Assembly (NCBI GenBank): GCA_016934395.1
Contig: JAFGSZ010000135.1
Coordinates: 1-46,396, forward strand
Reading direction: 5' to 3'
DNA from: Bacteroidales bacterium
GTDB lineage: Bacteria; Bacteroidota; Bacteroidia; Bacteroidales; UBA10428
DNA length: 46,396 nt
In this document: positions 8,029 through 18,100 of the stretch, one piece after another
Layout: each line of letters starts with the position of its first letter
Numbering within the stretch: position 1 is the stretch's first letter
Position numbers and translations under genes: made by a program
The notes under the pieces: generated by a model
Told to the model about the DNA's origin: nothing
The model's input: the letters and a program-made list of their open reading frames with translations, nothing else
Database searches by the model: none

Positions 8029-11000
8029 ATGTCTCAAAGAAAAATTAGTGCTTTTGTTATTTTATTGTTGTGTATTATTAGACTAAGCGCACAAGAGAAA
8101 CTCCTCAGTTTTGAACATTTAACTACCCAACAAGGATTGTCTCACAGCACGATTACCTGTATTCTTAAGGATTACCAGGGATACATCTGGATTGGTACCG
8201 AGGATGGATTAAACCGTTATGACGGGTATGAAATTACAGTGTTTAAAAATACAAGTGATAAAAACAGTATTTCAAGCAGCGATATCTTCTCTATATTTCA
8301 GGACAAAGGTAATAATCTTTGGATCGGAACCAGATCCTCACTGGAACTATATGATCGAAGAAGTGAACAATTTATACATTACAATATAAGAACTGAAAAC
8401 GGGCAAATATATCTTAATATAATATCTGCTATTAGCATGGATAACGAGGGTACTATTTGGGCAGGAACTCATAATTACGGGCTATTTAGATTAACTGATA
8501 AAACAGCAAATCTTGAGCCATTTGAATCTTTTCAGTATTTTAATTCAAACGGAGAGCTTGCAACTGTGAATGCTATTTATAAGGATATGGAGGGAACAAT
8601 GTGGCTTGCAGTAAGTGGTTACGGACTATTGAAATATTTACCTGAAGATAGCACTTTTCTTTCCTATATTAATAATCCCTTAAATACTCATTCAATTAGC
8701 AGCAATGAAATTAGATCAATATCCGGTGATGAAAAGGGTAACTTATATCTTGGGACCTTTGGCGGTGGATTAAATATTTTTAATACACATACAAATACAT
8801 TCTATCGATATCCTCTTGTATCTGATAAAGATAAATACAGTCGGCTGAATTATATCAATTCATTAACCTATTATAAAGAACAGTTATGGATTGCCACTGA
8901 TGGTGCTGGCTTATGTGTTATTGATTTAAAAACAAATACAAAAAACATCTACAATTCTGATGTATTTAATAATAACACCTTGACAGGCGAAAGTCTAACA
9001 TACATTTATTTAGATGAACATGATAATGCCTGGATTGGACTATATCTGGGCGGTATGGATATTTATAAATCTCATAAGAAAAAATTTTATGCAAGACACA
9101 GTAAACCTAAAAGTTCAAATAGATTTGGAACAGACCGGGTCTTTTCGATTTTGGAAGACAACAATGGCAATATTTTAACCGGTATCGAAGCAGGGCAAAT
9201 AAGCATATACAATCCCAAAACCAAAAAGTATAGTATTGTGCGGCAAAAAAATGATAATCAAATTACCTCAAATGATGGGGCATTTGTAACTATTTCCCTG
9301 CTTGAAGATAGTAAAAAACGTATTTGGGCAGGAACCTACCTCGGAGGCTTTAGTTTAATCGATTTAAAAACAGGAGTTATTTCTAATTTTATGAATAAGC
9401 CCGGTAATAGTAATAGTCTGAGTAACGATGATGTGCGGACAATTATTGAAGATTCTGATGGAAAACTTTGGATTGCAACTAATGGTGGCGGCGTGAATGT
9501 ATTTGATCCGGAAACCCGGAATTTTATTAGATTCTTACTGGATCCTTCCAATCCAAATTCGCTTTCTAATAATTGGGTACGTCCAATTCTGGAAGATTCA
9601 GATAAAAATATATGGATAGGTACCTATTGGGGATTAAGTAAATATAATCCGGCCAAAGATGAATTTATTAATTATCTGCATTCACCAACAAGCTCAAATA
9701 GTTTAAACAGTAACATCGTTTTCTCATTACATGAGGACTCAAAGAAAAATATCTGGATTGGTACTGAAGGAGGCCTAAATCTTTACAATAAACAATCTGA
9801 CAATTTTATTTCGTTTACTACCCAGGATGGTTTGCCAAATAACACAATCAACGGAATTTTAGAAGATAACTCACATAATTTATGGTTAAGCACAAATAAC
9901 GGACTTTCAAAATTTAATCCGGAGAGCAAAAAATTTATGAATTATGATGTTTCTGACGGGCTTCAGGGAAATGGATTCATTAACGGTTCATACTATAAAG
10001 GAAAAAACGGATACATGTATTTTGGAGGAATGAATGGATATACTATGTTTCATCCGGATAGTATTAAAATTGATCCCAATCCTCCTGATATTATTATTAC
10101 CAATTTATATATAAATGGTATACCTGTACAAACAGGAAAAGAATACGAAGGCCGTATTATCTTATCTGATGAACTTACCAATGATCCCAAGATTTTATTA
10201 AGATATTATGAGAATTTCATAACATTTGAATTTGTTGCCTTTCAATATACATATGCCGAACATTTGAAATACATTTATATGCTCGAAGGATTGGATTCCA
10301 AATGGAATCAAACCGATGCAACAATGCGCCGCATTTCTTATTCTAATCTTGATCCGGGAAATTATACCCTTAAAGTTAAAGCAATAAGCAAAGATGGAAT
10401 TGAATGCTTACAACCGGCAGTTGTTCATTTTTCGATTACATTACCCTTTTGGAAAGCTACATGGTTTCGAATAGCTGCATTTCTATTAATTGCCGGCATT
10501 TTATATTTTCTGATTTATTACTGGTTTAGAAGTATTAAGCTACAAAAGATAAGACTGGAAAATCAAGTTACCGAGCATACAAAAGAACTGCAACTAAATC
10601 ATGCCTTGCTAATTCAGCAGTCGGAACAATTAAATGAAACCAATACAAGGCTTGAAGAACGTCAGCAATTAATTATTGAGCAGAGTGAGGCGCTTCAACT
10701 GCAATCTGAAAATCTGAAGAGTCAGGCTGAATTTCTCGAAAAAGCAAATAAAAATCTTGAAGAAATTAACAAAACCAAGGATAAATTCTTTTCGATAATC
10801 GCTCACGATTTGAAAAGTCCGTTTGCCACCATTCTCGGTTTTGCCGAGTTATTACAAAAGGATAAGAAAAAACTGGATGAGAAGGCAAGAATCAAGTATA
10901 TTTTAGCATTATACGATTCGGCAAAGAGAGTATATGCATTGCTCGAGAATTTATTACAATGGTCCAGGGCACAGACCAATAGTATTAAATTTATGCCAAG

Positions 11001-11460
11001 AAATTTTTTATTAGTCGATATTGTTAACGAGATTATTTTATTAAACCAGGAAAACCTCCGGAAGAAAGGTATCCATTTAATCAATCATATAAATCCCGGC
11101 TATTCTACATTCGCAGATTATGAAATGATTCATGTGGTCATTCTCAACCTGATAAGCAATGCCATTAAATTTACTCCCAAAAACGGAACAATAGCGTTGA
11201 ATGCCAAATATAATGGGGAATTTATACAGGTTTCTGTGAGCGATACCGGAATCGGAATGCCGGATAATATTTTGCAAAGCCTTTTTCACATCGATAAAAC
11301 AATCTCAGTAACAGGAACAAATGGTGAGAAAGGAACTGGATTGGGTTTATCCTTATGCAAGGATTTTATTGAAAGAAATGGCGGTCAAATCTGGGTTGAA
11401 AGTACTGTTGGTGAAGGCTCCGTTTTTACATTTGAAACACCCAAAACTAAAAGTGATTAA
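8029..11460 (+). CDS. two-component propeller sensor histidine kinase (copy 1)
   Basis: 1143 residues. After a signal peptide (to about residue 21), residues about 30-675 contain fourteen propeller motifs of the WIGTxxGL type, enough for two seven-bladed propellers. A Y_Y_Y domain lies at about 720-800 and a single membrane helix at about 810-832. A long coiled coil (about 835-910) leads to a HisKA domain with His926 in SIIAHDLKSPF. The ATPase domain has the N-box NLISNAIKF, DTGIGM and GEKGTGLGLSL. This is the hybrid two-component layout of Bacteroidota sugar sensors, but the protein ends after the ATPase domain with no receiver and no AraC-type DNA-binding domain. The partner regulator is therefore elsewhere. 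The gene lies head-to-tail with a close paralogue. Confidence 0.93.
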   Translation: MSQRKISAFVILLLCIIRLSAQEKLLSFEHLTTQQGLSHSTITCILKDYQGYIWIGTEDGLNRYDGYEITVFKNTSDKNSISSSDIFSIFQDKGNNLWIGTRSSLELYDRRSEQFIHYNIRTENGQIYLNIISAISMDNEGTIWAGTHNYGLFRLTDKTANLEPFESFQYFNSNGELATVNAIYKDMEGTMWLAVSGYGLLKYLPEDSTFLSYINNPLNTHSISSNEIRSISGDEKGNLYLGTFGGGLNIFNTHTNTFYRYPLVSDKDKYSRLNYINSLTYYKEQLWIATDGAGLCVIDLKTNTKNIYNSDVFNNNTLTGESLTYIYLDEHDNAWIGLYLGGMDIYKSHKKKFYARHSKPKSSNRFGTDRVFSILEDNNGNILTGIEAGQISIYNPKTKKYSIVRQKNDNQITSNDGAFVTISLLEDSKKRIWAGTYLGGFSLIDLKTGVISNFMNKPGNSNSLSNDDVRTIIEDSDGKLWIATNGGGVNVFDPETRNFIRFLLDPSNPNSLSNNWVRPILEDSDKNIWIGTYWGLSKYNPAKDEFINYLHSPTSSNSLNSNIVFSLHEDSKKNIWIGTEGGLNLYNKQSDNFISFTTQDGLPNNTINGILEDNSHNLWLSTNNGLSKFNPESKKFMNYDVSDGLQGNGFINGSYYKGKNGYMYFGGMNGYTMFHPDSIKIDPNPPDIIITNLYINGIPVQTGKEYEGRIILSDELTNDPKILLRYYENFITFEFVAFQYTYAEHLKYIYMLEGLDSKWNQTDATMRRISYSNLDPGNYTLKVKAISKDGIECLQPAVVHFSITLPFWKATWFRIAAFLLIAGILYFLIYYWFRSIKLQKIRLENQVTEHTKELQLNHALLIQQSEQLNETNTRLEERQQLIIEQSEALQLQSENLKSQAEFLEKANKNLEEINKTKDKFFSIIAHDLKSPFATILGFAELLQKDKKKLDEKARIKYILALYDSAKRVYALLENLLQWSRAQTNSIKFMPRNFLLVDIVNEIILLNQENLRKKGIHLINHINPGYSTFADYEMIHVVILNLISNAIKFTPKNGTIALNAKYNGEFIQVSVSDTGIGMPDNILQSLFHIDKTISVTGTNGEKGTGLGLSLCKDFIERNGGQIWVESTVGEGSVFTFETPKTKSD

Positions 11461-11618
11461 ATTAAAATGATACCTGTTATGAATTTAATCAACAACATTA
11501 AAGTGAATTTATGAGCAACGACAGTGCTGAAAATATTTTAAATGATTTATTTATAAATTGAATTTTTATATAATCAAAGGAATCGAATACTATTTTGGTA
11601 TTCTATAATTTAGTTATA

Positions 11619-14600
11619 ATGTTAAAAAGATCTGTTTGTCTTGTATTAGTAATTATCGTGAATGTTATTCTTGTATTCTCACAAGACAATAACTTAGTTT
11701 TTAAACATCTGCTGACAGAGAATGGATTATCAAATAATACAGTTAAAGCTATAATAAAAGATTCTTTTGGATTTATATGGATTGGAACTGAGGATGGCCT
11801 GAATCTTTATAACGGTTATGATATAACTGTTTTCAGAAATAATATTAATGATAAGAGTACTATCAGTAATCAGGAAATATTTACAATTTTTGAAGATGCC
11901 CAAAATAATTTATGGATTGGTACACGAAATTCTCTTGAACTTTATAATAGATCAACAAATACGTTTACACATTATTACGCAATTGATTCATCAATTTCAT
12001 TAACCAGACATGCTGTAACTGCCATAAATCAGGATAATGAGGGAAGGCTTTGGATTGGTACAATTGATATTGGAATATTTATTTTAGATTCACTAAAAAA
12101 TTATCTTAAACCAGCCAGTAATATATGGCCCGGAAATATTTCACAATCTATACTTGTTAATTATCAAACGATTTATAAAGATTATATCGGAAACATTTGG
12201 ATTGGGTCGACAAATATGGGATTAATTAAATATTTCGCTCAAAAAGATAGTTTTATTTTCTATGGAAATACAACTCGTAATAAATCTGTAGAACCCTTAA
12301 ATTATATATCGGCTATTACCGGTGATTCTTCCGGTTTGTTGTACATAGGTTTATATGGAAAAGGTTTGTATGTTTTTAATATTCAAAATGAAACATATCG
12401 CCTGCTTGATAAACCATCAGAAATAAATAAATTGCCCGGGTTAAAATATATTTTCTCAATTATATATGATCAAGGAAAACTCTTGATTGCAACTGATGGA
12501 TCCGGATTAAATATTATTGATCTGCTCTCGGGAACAATATCCATTTCTAAAGCTGAAGAATATTTGGAACATACGCTAACTAATAATGCACTGAACAGCT
12601 TATATAAAGATGATCAAAATAATATCTGGATCGGCCATTATCAGGGTGGCGTTGATGTATATCTGGCAAACAAGAAAAAATTTGATCATAATTACAGTGA
12701 ACCGGAAAATGCTATGCGATATGGAATTGACAGAATTTATTCCATAATGGAAGACCATAATATCAACCTTTGGCTGGGATTAAATAATGGAAAAATAGTC
12801 GTTATAAATCTCAACAATAAAAAACAAAAAGTATTTACCTGGCCGGGGATAAATCAAAGTTCTATTGATCCTGTTTCAATAGTTACTTTCGCAATCTTTG
12901 AAGATAGAAAAAACAGGATATGGGCTGGTGCATACCTTCAGGGTCTAAGTCTCATCGATCCTGAACGTGGAACATTTAAAATTTTCAAACACGATCCGGA
13001 TAATCCAAACAGTTTGAATAATAATGATATCCGATCTATCATTGAAGATTCTGAAGGGAAAATCTGGATGACAACCAATGGAGGCGGAATAAATGTAATG
13101 GACCCCAACACCTTAAAATTTAAACATTTTATTAATGACCCAAACAATTCTAACTCTCTTAGTAATGAATGGGCCAGACCCATACTGGAAGATAGTGAGA
13201 AAAATATATGGGTGGGTACGTATTACGGATTGTGCAGATACAACAGGGAAACAAATAACTTCACAAATTACTTTTTTGTTGCCAACGATTCTACCGCACT
13301 AAGTAATGATGTAATTTTTTCAATTTTTGAGGATTCAGGGAGAAATTTATGGATCGGAACAGCCGGTGGATTAAATCTCTATCAAAAAAATACAAATTCA
13401 TTTATTTCTTATACCATCGATGACGGATTACCAAATAACGTGATCAATGGTATTCTTGAAGACAATTCCGGAAAATTATGGATAAGCACAAATAAAGGTA
13501 TTTCAACATTTGATCCTCAAAAACAGACATTTAAAAATTATGACAATTTTGATGGTTTACAAAGTAATAGTTTTATTAATAACTCCTGCTTTAAAGGAAT
13601 TGATGGCAGAATGTATTTTGGAGGAATTAATGGTTATTCGGCATTTTATCCGGAAAATATTAAGGAAGATCCTTTCCCGCCAACAGTACTAATTACTGAT
13701 ATCTATATTAAAAATCAGCTAATTGAAGTTGGAAAGGAATTTAACGGCAGGATAATTCTTCATAAAAGAATTTCAGAAATACCCGAGGTCTCATTTACCT
13801 ATAACGAAAATTATCTCAAAATTGAATTTGCAGCGCTTCAATATACATCTCCCATGAATATTCAATATCAATACTTTCTGGAAGGTTTTGATAAAGATTG
13901 GAATTCAACTGATGCGATCCACAGATATGCCAGCTTTTCAAATTTAAAACCAGGCAAATACATTTTTCATTTAAAAGCTGCAAACAAGGATGGAATATGG
14001 AGTAAAAATACAGTTTCATTAAAAATTATTATTAATCCGCCATTCTGGTTAACATGGTGGTTCATAGTATTAGTATTATTGGTTACAGGAGTGTCTGTTT
14101 TAGCCATTATTTTATTAAGGTATCGAAATATCAGAATTCAGAAAATATGGTTAGAGCAATTGATTGAAGAACAGACTCATGAACTAAAAACAAATCATAA
14201 TCTGCTTTTAGAACAAACAACTCAATTAAATGAAACCAATACCATACTGGAAGAGCGTCAACAACAAATTGAGGAGCAAAGTGAAGTATTAAAAAGCAGG
14301 GCCGAAGATCTAATCAGTCAAACCGAATATCTCGAAACCGTGAATACCCACCTGGAGGAAGTTAATAAAACAAAAGATAAATTGTTTTCAATCATAGCAC
14401 ATGATTTAAAAAGCCCATTTGGTACTATTTTTGGCTTTGCAGAATTATTGCAAAGAAAAAATCATTCCCTTACTATTGAAAAAAGAAACAAATATATCGA
14501 AGCATTATATAATTCTTCCAAAAAAGTGTATTCCCTGCTTGAAAATTTACTGGAATGGTCAAGAACTCAAACAAACAGAATTAAGTTTGAACCATCGGAT

Positions 14601-15059
14601 TTTTCCTGCAAACAAATAATTGATGAAATAATTCTTATACAACAAGAAAATCTTAATATTAAGAATCTGAAAGTTGCCTGCGAAATTAATGAATCTCTAA
14701 ATGTTTTCGCTGATTATGAAATGATCCAGGTTATTGTAAGAAATCTTTTAAATAATGCAATTAAGTTCACACCGGATAATGGAAAAATTACATTTACCTG
14801 TAAGCTGCATGGTGAGGATTTTGTGGAAATTTCTGTTAAAGACACCGGAATTGGAATAGCGGATGAAATAAAAGATAATTTATTCCAAATCGATAAAACA
14901 ATCACAACTTCCGGTACTGACGGAGAAAAAGGAACCGGATTAGGATTAACTCTCTGTAAAGACTTTGTTGAAAAACATGGTGGTGAAATATGGGTAATAA
15001 GTTCCCCAGGCAAAGGCTCAGTATTTTCATTTACAATTCCAAAGAGTAAATCCGTATAG
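11619..15059 (+). CDS. two-component propeller sensor histidine kinase (copy 2)
   Basis: Paralogue of the preceding kinase with the same architecture: signal peptide, fourteen propeller motifs, a Y_Y_Y domain, one membrane helix (FWLTWWFIVLVLLV), a coiled coil, HisKA with His928 in SIIAHDLKSPF, and an ATPase domain with NLLNNAIKF, DTGIGI and GEKGTGLGLTL. No receiver or DNA-binding domain follows. I chose the ATG at 11619 (1146 residues). The frame can be extended to a TTG at 11595, but that would put MVFYNLVI before an otherwise standard signal peptide, and the ATG makes the length match its paralogue. A 158-bp spacer separates the copies, so they may or may not share a transcript. It converges on the FISUMP operon. 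Confidence 0.93.
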   Translation: MLKRSVCLVLVIIVNVILVFSQDNNLVFKHLLTENGLSNNTVKAIIKDSFGFIWIGTEDGLNLYNGYDITVFRNNINDKSTISNQEIFTIFEDAQNNLWIGTRNSLELYNRSTNTFTHYYAIDSSISLTRHAVTAINQDNEGRLWIGTIDIGIFILDSLKNYLKPASNIWPGNISQSILVNYQTIYKDYIGNIWIGSTNMGLIKYFAQKDSFIFYGNTTRNKSVEPLNYISAITGDSSGLLYIGLYGKGLYVFNIQNETYRLLDKPSEINKLPGLKYIFSIIYDQGKLLIATDGSGLNIIDLLSGTISISKAEEYLEHTLTNNALNSLYKDDQNNIWIGHYQGGVDVYLANKKKFDHNYSEPENAMRYGIDRIYSIMEDHNINLWLGLNNGKIVVINLNNKKQKVFTWPGINQSSIDPVSIVTFAIFEDRKNRIWAGAYLQGLSLIDPERGTFKIFKHDPDNPNSLNNNDIRSIIEDSEGKIWMTTNGGGINVMDPNTLKFKHFINDPNNSNSLSNEWARPILEDSEKNIWVGTYYGLCRYNRETNNFTNYFFVANDSTALSNDVIFSIFEDSGRNLWIGTAGGLNLYQKNTNSFISYTIDDGLPNNVINGILEDNSGKLWISTNKGISTFDPQKQTFKNYDNFDGLQSNSFINNSCFKGIDGRMYFGGINGYSAFYPENIKEDPFPPTVLITDIYIKNQLIEVGKEFNGRIILHKRISEIPEVSFTYNENYLKIEFAALQYTSPMNIQYQYFLEGFDKDWNSTDAIHRYASFSNLKPGKYIFHLKAANKDGIWSKNTVSLKIIINPPFWLTWWFIVLVLLVTGVSVLAIILLRYRNIRIQKIWLEQLIEEQTHELKTNHNLLLEQTTQLNETNTILEERQQQIEEQSEVLKSRAEDLISQTEYLETVNTHLEEVNKTKDKLFSIIAHDLKSPFGTIFGFAELLQRKNHSLTIEKRNKYIEALYNSSKKVYSLLENLLEWSRTQTNRIKFEPSDFSCKQIIDEIILIQQENLNIKNLKVACEINESLNVFADYEMIQVIVRNLLNNAIKFTPDNGKITFTCKLHGEDFVEISVKDTGIGIADEIKDNLFQIDKTITTSGTDGEKGTGLGLTLCKDFVEKHGGEIWVISSPGKGSVFSFTIPKSKSV

Positions 15060-15102
15060 CCAGGTTTATTTTTAAAATAATTTATATAATTTTCTTGAAA
15101 TC

Positions 15103-18100
15103 CTAATCCTTTACGCACCTTACAGAATATAAATCCCCTTTGTCTTTATCTGAGATAACAGAGGCACCACTATTATAATCTAATGAAACTGTAGATGCAT
15201 TTGTCCCGCTATCATCAGTTGCCGACCAATAATATGTATTTAGATTAATTCCGTTGTATGATCCGGAAAACCCACCTGCAGGCAATGCTGTAAATCCGCT
15301 GGAATTACTGGCATTCAAATTTGGAGTTGTCCAATACGTTAAAGTAGGTTCTTTCATTTTGCCACCGGCTAATGAGCTTCCACCTAATTGCGAAGCCAAC
15401 TGGTTCCATTCTTCAACACTGGGCAGATGCCAGCCTGATGGACATACACCCTGCACACCACTTGGATTTAATATGCTTGAAGATGAACCATTCATTGCCG
15501 TGGTCCAATTGTACAGTCTTCCATAAACTGATGCATATGTCGCGCTATCATTATCATAATATGCTGATCCGGTGGCTGTATAATAATTCAGGTTTTGAGC
15601 CAACCATGTTTGTGCACCAATTGTAACCGTTGCGTAATCCTGGCCGTCTCTTAAATCAGTCATTGTACTTAATGTTGGAAGTGTTGTAAACTCGTGTTCT
15701 TCCCCATAAGCAGTATCTACTGCATTAATTGCAAATGCTCTTACATAGTATTGTGTAACAGGGAGTAAACCTGTAATACTACTGGTGAATCCAGTACTGC
15801 CGCCGCCATTCTCGGTCCTGCTATCATTTACTGTTGGTGATGAAACAGTACTCCAGCAAACACCTTTTAAGATTATTGCAGAACCCCCGTTACTTGAAAT
15901 CGTACCACCGCTTGACGCAGAGACATCAGTAACTGAAGTAACTGAAGTCGTTGTAAGTACAGGAATACCGTCAAGAGTTGTAAATGACAATTGATTTCCA
16001 TAAGCAGTATCTGCAGCATTAATGGCATATGCTCTTACATAATATAACACATCTGCTGATAAGCCTGTCAGGTTGCTCACAAAGCTCGTATTTCCGGAAC
16101 CATTACTGGTATGGTCTTCTTCTAAGGTAGGGTACTCGGTTTCACTCCAGCAAACACCTTTATATAAAATTGGTAATCCTCCATCAGACAAAATACTTCC
16201 TCCACTTAAAGCAGAGACGGCAGTAATTGAAATGACCGTTTCTGTTGTAACAGAAATGGCTCCAATATTAGTTGAAAATTCCTCCTGGTTTCCATAATAT
16301 GTATTCTGTGAATTGGTTACATAAGCACGCACATAATATTGCTGATTGGGCAATAAATTTTTAATCCTGCTTGTATAACTACCGGTTAGAGTACCATCCA
16401 TTGTTGTGTCATTTGTAACTGTAGGATTTGAAGATGTGCTCCAGCATACGCCACGTGCTAGTATGGCTCGTCCTCCATCATATGTAATATTTCCACCTCC
16501 AGTTGCAGAACTATCTGTTATCTCAGTTATAATATCAGTGGTTAATCTTGGAATTCCATAGTTTGTAGTAACAGTTATATCATTGCTATAGTCAATATCA
16601 ACCGAATTTACAGCATAGGCCCTAACATGGTATGTTGTATTGGGCAATAAACCTTTAATCAGGCTGTTAAAGAGCCCTGAACCTGTTCCGTTATTTACAG
16701 TATCATCGTCAATTGTCGGATTTGGTGAAAGACTCCAACATACGCCTTTAGCCAGTAATTGTTCTCCTCCGTTGGAAATAATATTACTTTGAATGGTTGC
16801 TGATGAATCTGTTTTTGAAACTACCTGTACAATGGACACTTCAGGTACTCCTATTTCAGTTGTAAAAAGCACCACATCACCATAACTCAAACCCACACTG
16901 TTTATGGCATAAGCTCTTACATAATAGTTAGTGTTAGGAGATAAATCCTTTAATGAAACACTAAAATCCAAAGGATTACCTGCATTTCGGGTAGTATCTT
17001 CAAATATTGTCGGATTCCCGGTTTCGTTCCAGCAAATTCCGCTTTCTAAAATATCCACTCCACCAGTATGCGATATCACACCTCCTGATGTTGCAGATGA
17101 ATCTGTGATATTCTCAACAATTTTAGTTGAGATCTCAGGAACAGATTCCTGAATACATCGTACAGAGAATACCCAGTCTTTTGGGTAACCAGCCCTGTGA
17201 ATTTGAGGATTATTTGCCAACCCTCTGTACCATGAAGTTGTCAGATCAATTTCTGTGGAACTCCAGAAAGTGGCACCTGTTAGAAAGGCATTGAATGTTA
17301 GATATTGGTCAGCGTAGCCTCCAAAAAGGGCATTAAAGCCTGAAGTATTTTCATCTTTCAACTGATCTCCCTGGTCTGTTCCCCTTTGACCTGTATAATC
17401 CAGCTCAACTTCACTCATGCCCAAAGTACTTTCCAAACGTTTCCAATCTTGGTCGGTTGGCAAATACCAACTATCCGGACAAACAGTCATTGCAGTTGAC
17501 CAAGTATATAATTTACCATAACTATGGTTAGATATACTATCATTATTCATATAATAAGAACCTGCTGGAGTATAGAAATTTAAATTTTCAGACATCCACC
17601 ATTGACCACCAATATTTACAGTATTATATGATTGTCCGTCACGGGCATCCGTAAAATCGCTTATCTCATTTAGCGGTAAAGTCCTGAACTGTATATTATC
17701 TCCGTATGCAGTTCCTTTGTTATTTATTGCATATGCTCTTGCATAATAAATTTTATTCAAATCCAATCCGGATATATTACCGGTAAAACTGCCCGTTCCG
17801 GTTCCATCAATTGTTTTCTGATCCAGAGTAGTAGGTAATTCATTAGTGCTCCAGCAAATACCCCTTTCAAATACATTTGTACCGCCGTCATCAGAAACGT
17901 TACCACTAATACTGACACTTGTAGTGGTTAAATTTGAAATTGATCCGGTTGTGACAGAAGGCAGAATTATCGTTGTAAAACTTAACTGCTCACCATATGA
18001 TGTATCCACACTATTTATAGCAAAGGCCCGAACATAATAAGTTTCATCAGAGGTCAATCCAAGGATTGAGACAACGAATTCTCCCTCTGTTCCGGGAGAT

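Noticed and set aside
11595-11618. TTG start adding eight residues to the second sensor kinase
   Set aside because: The ATG at 11619 gives a normal signal peptide and a length matching the paralogue.
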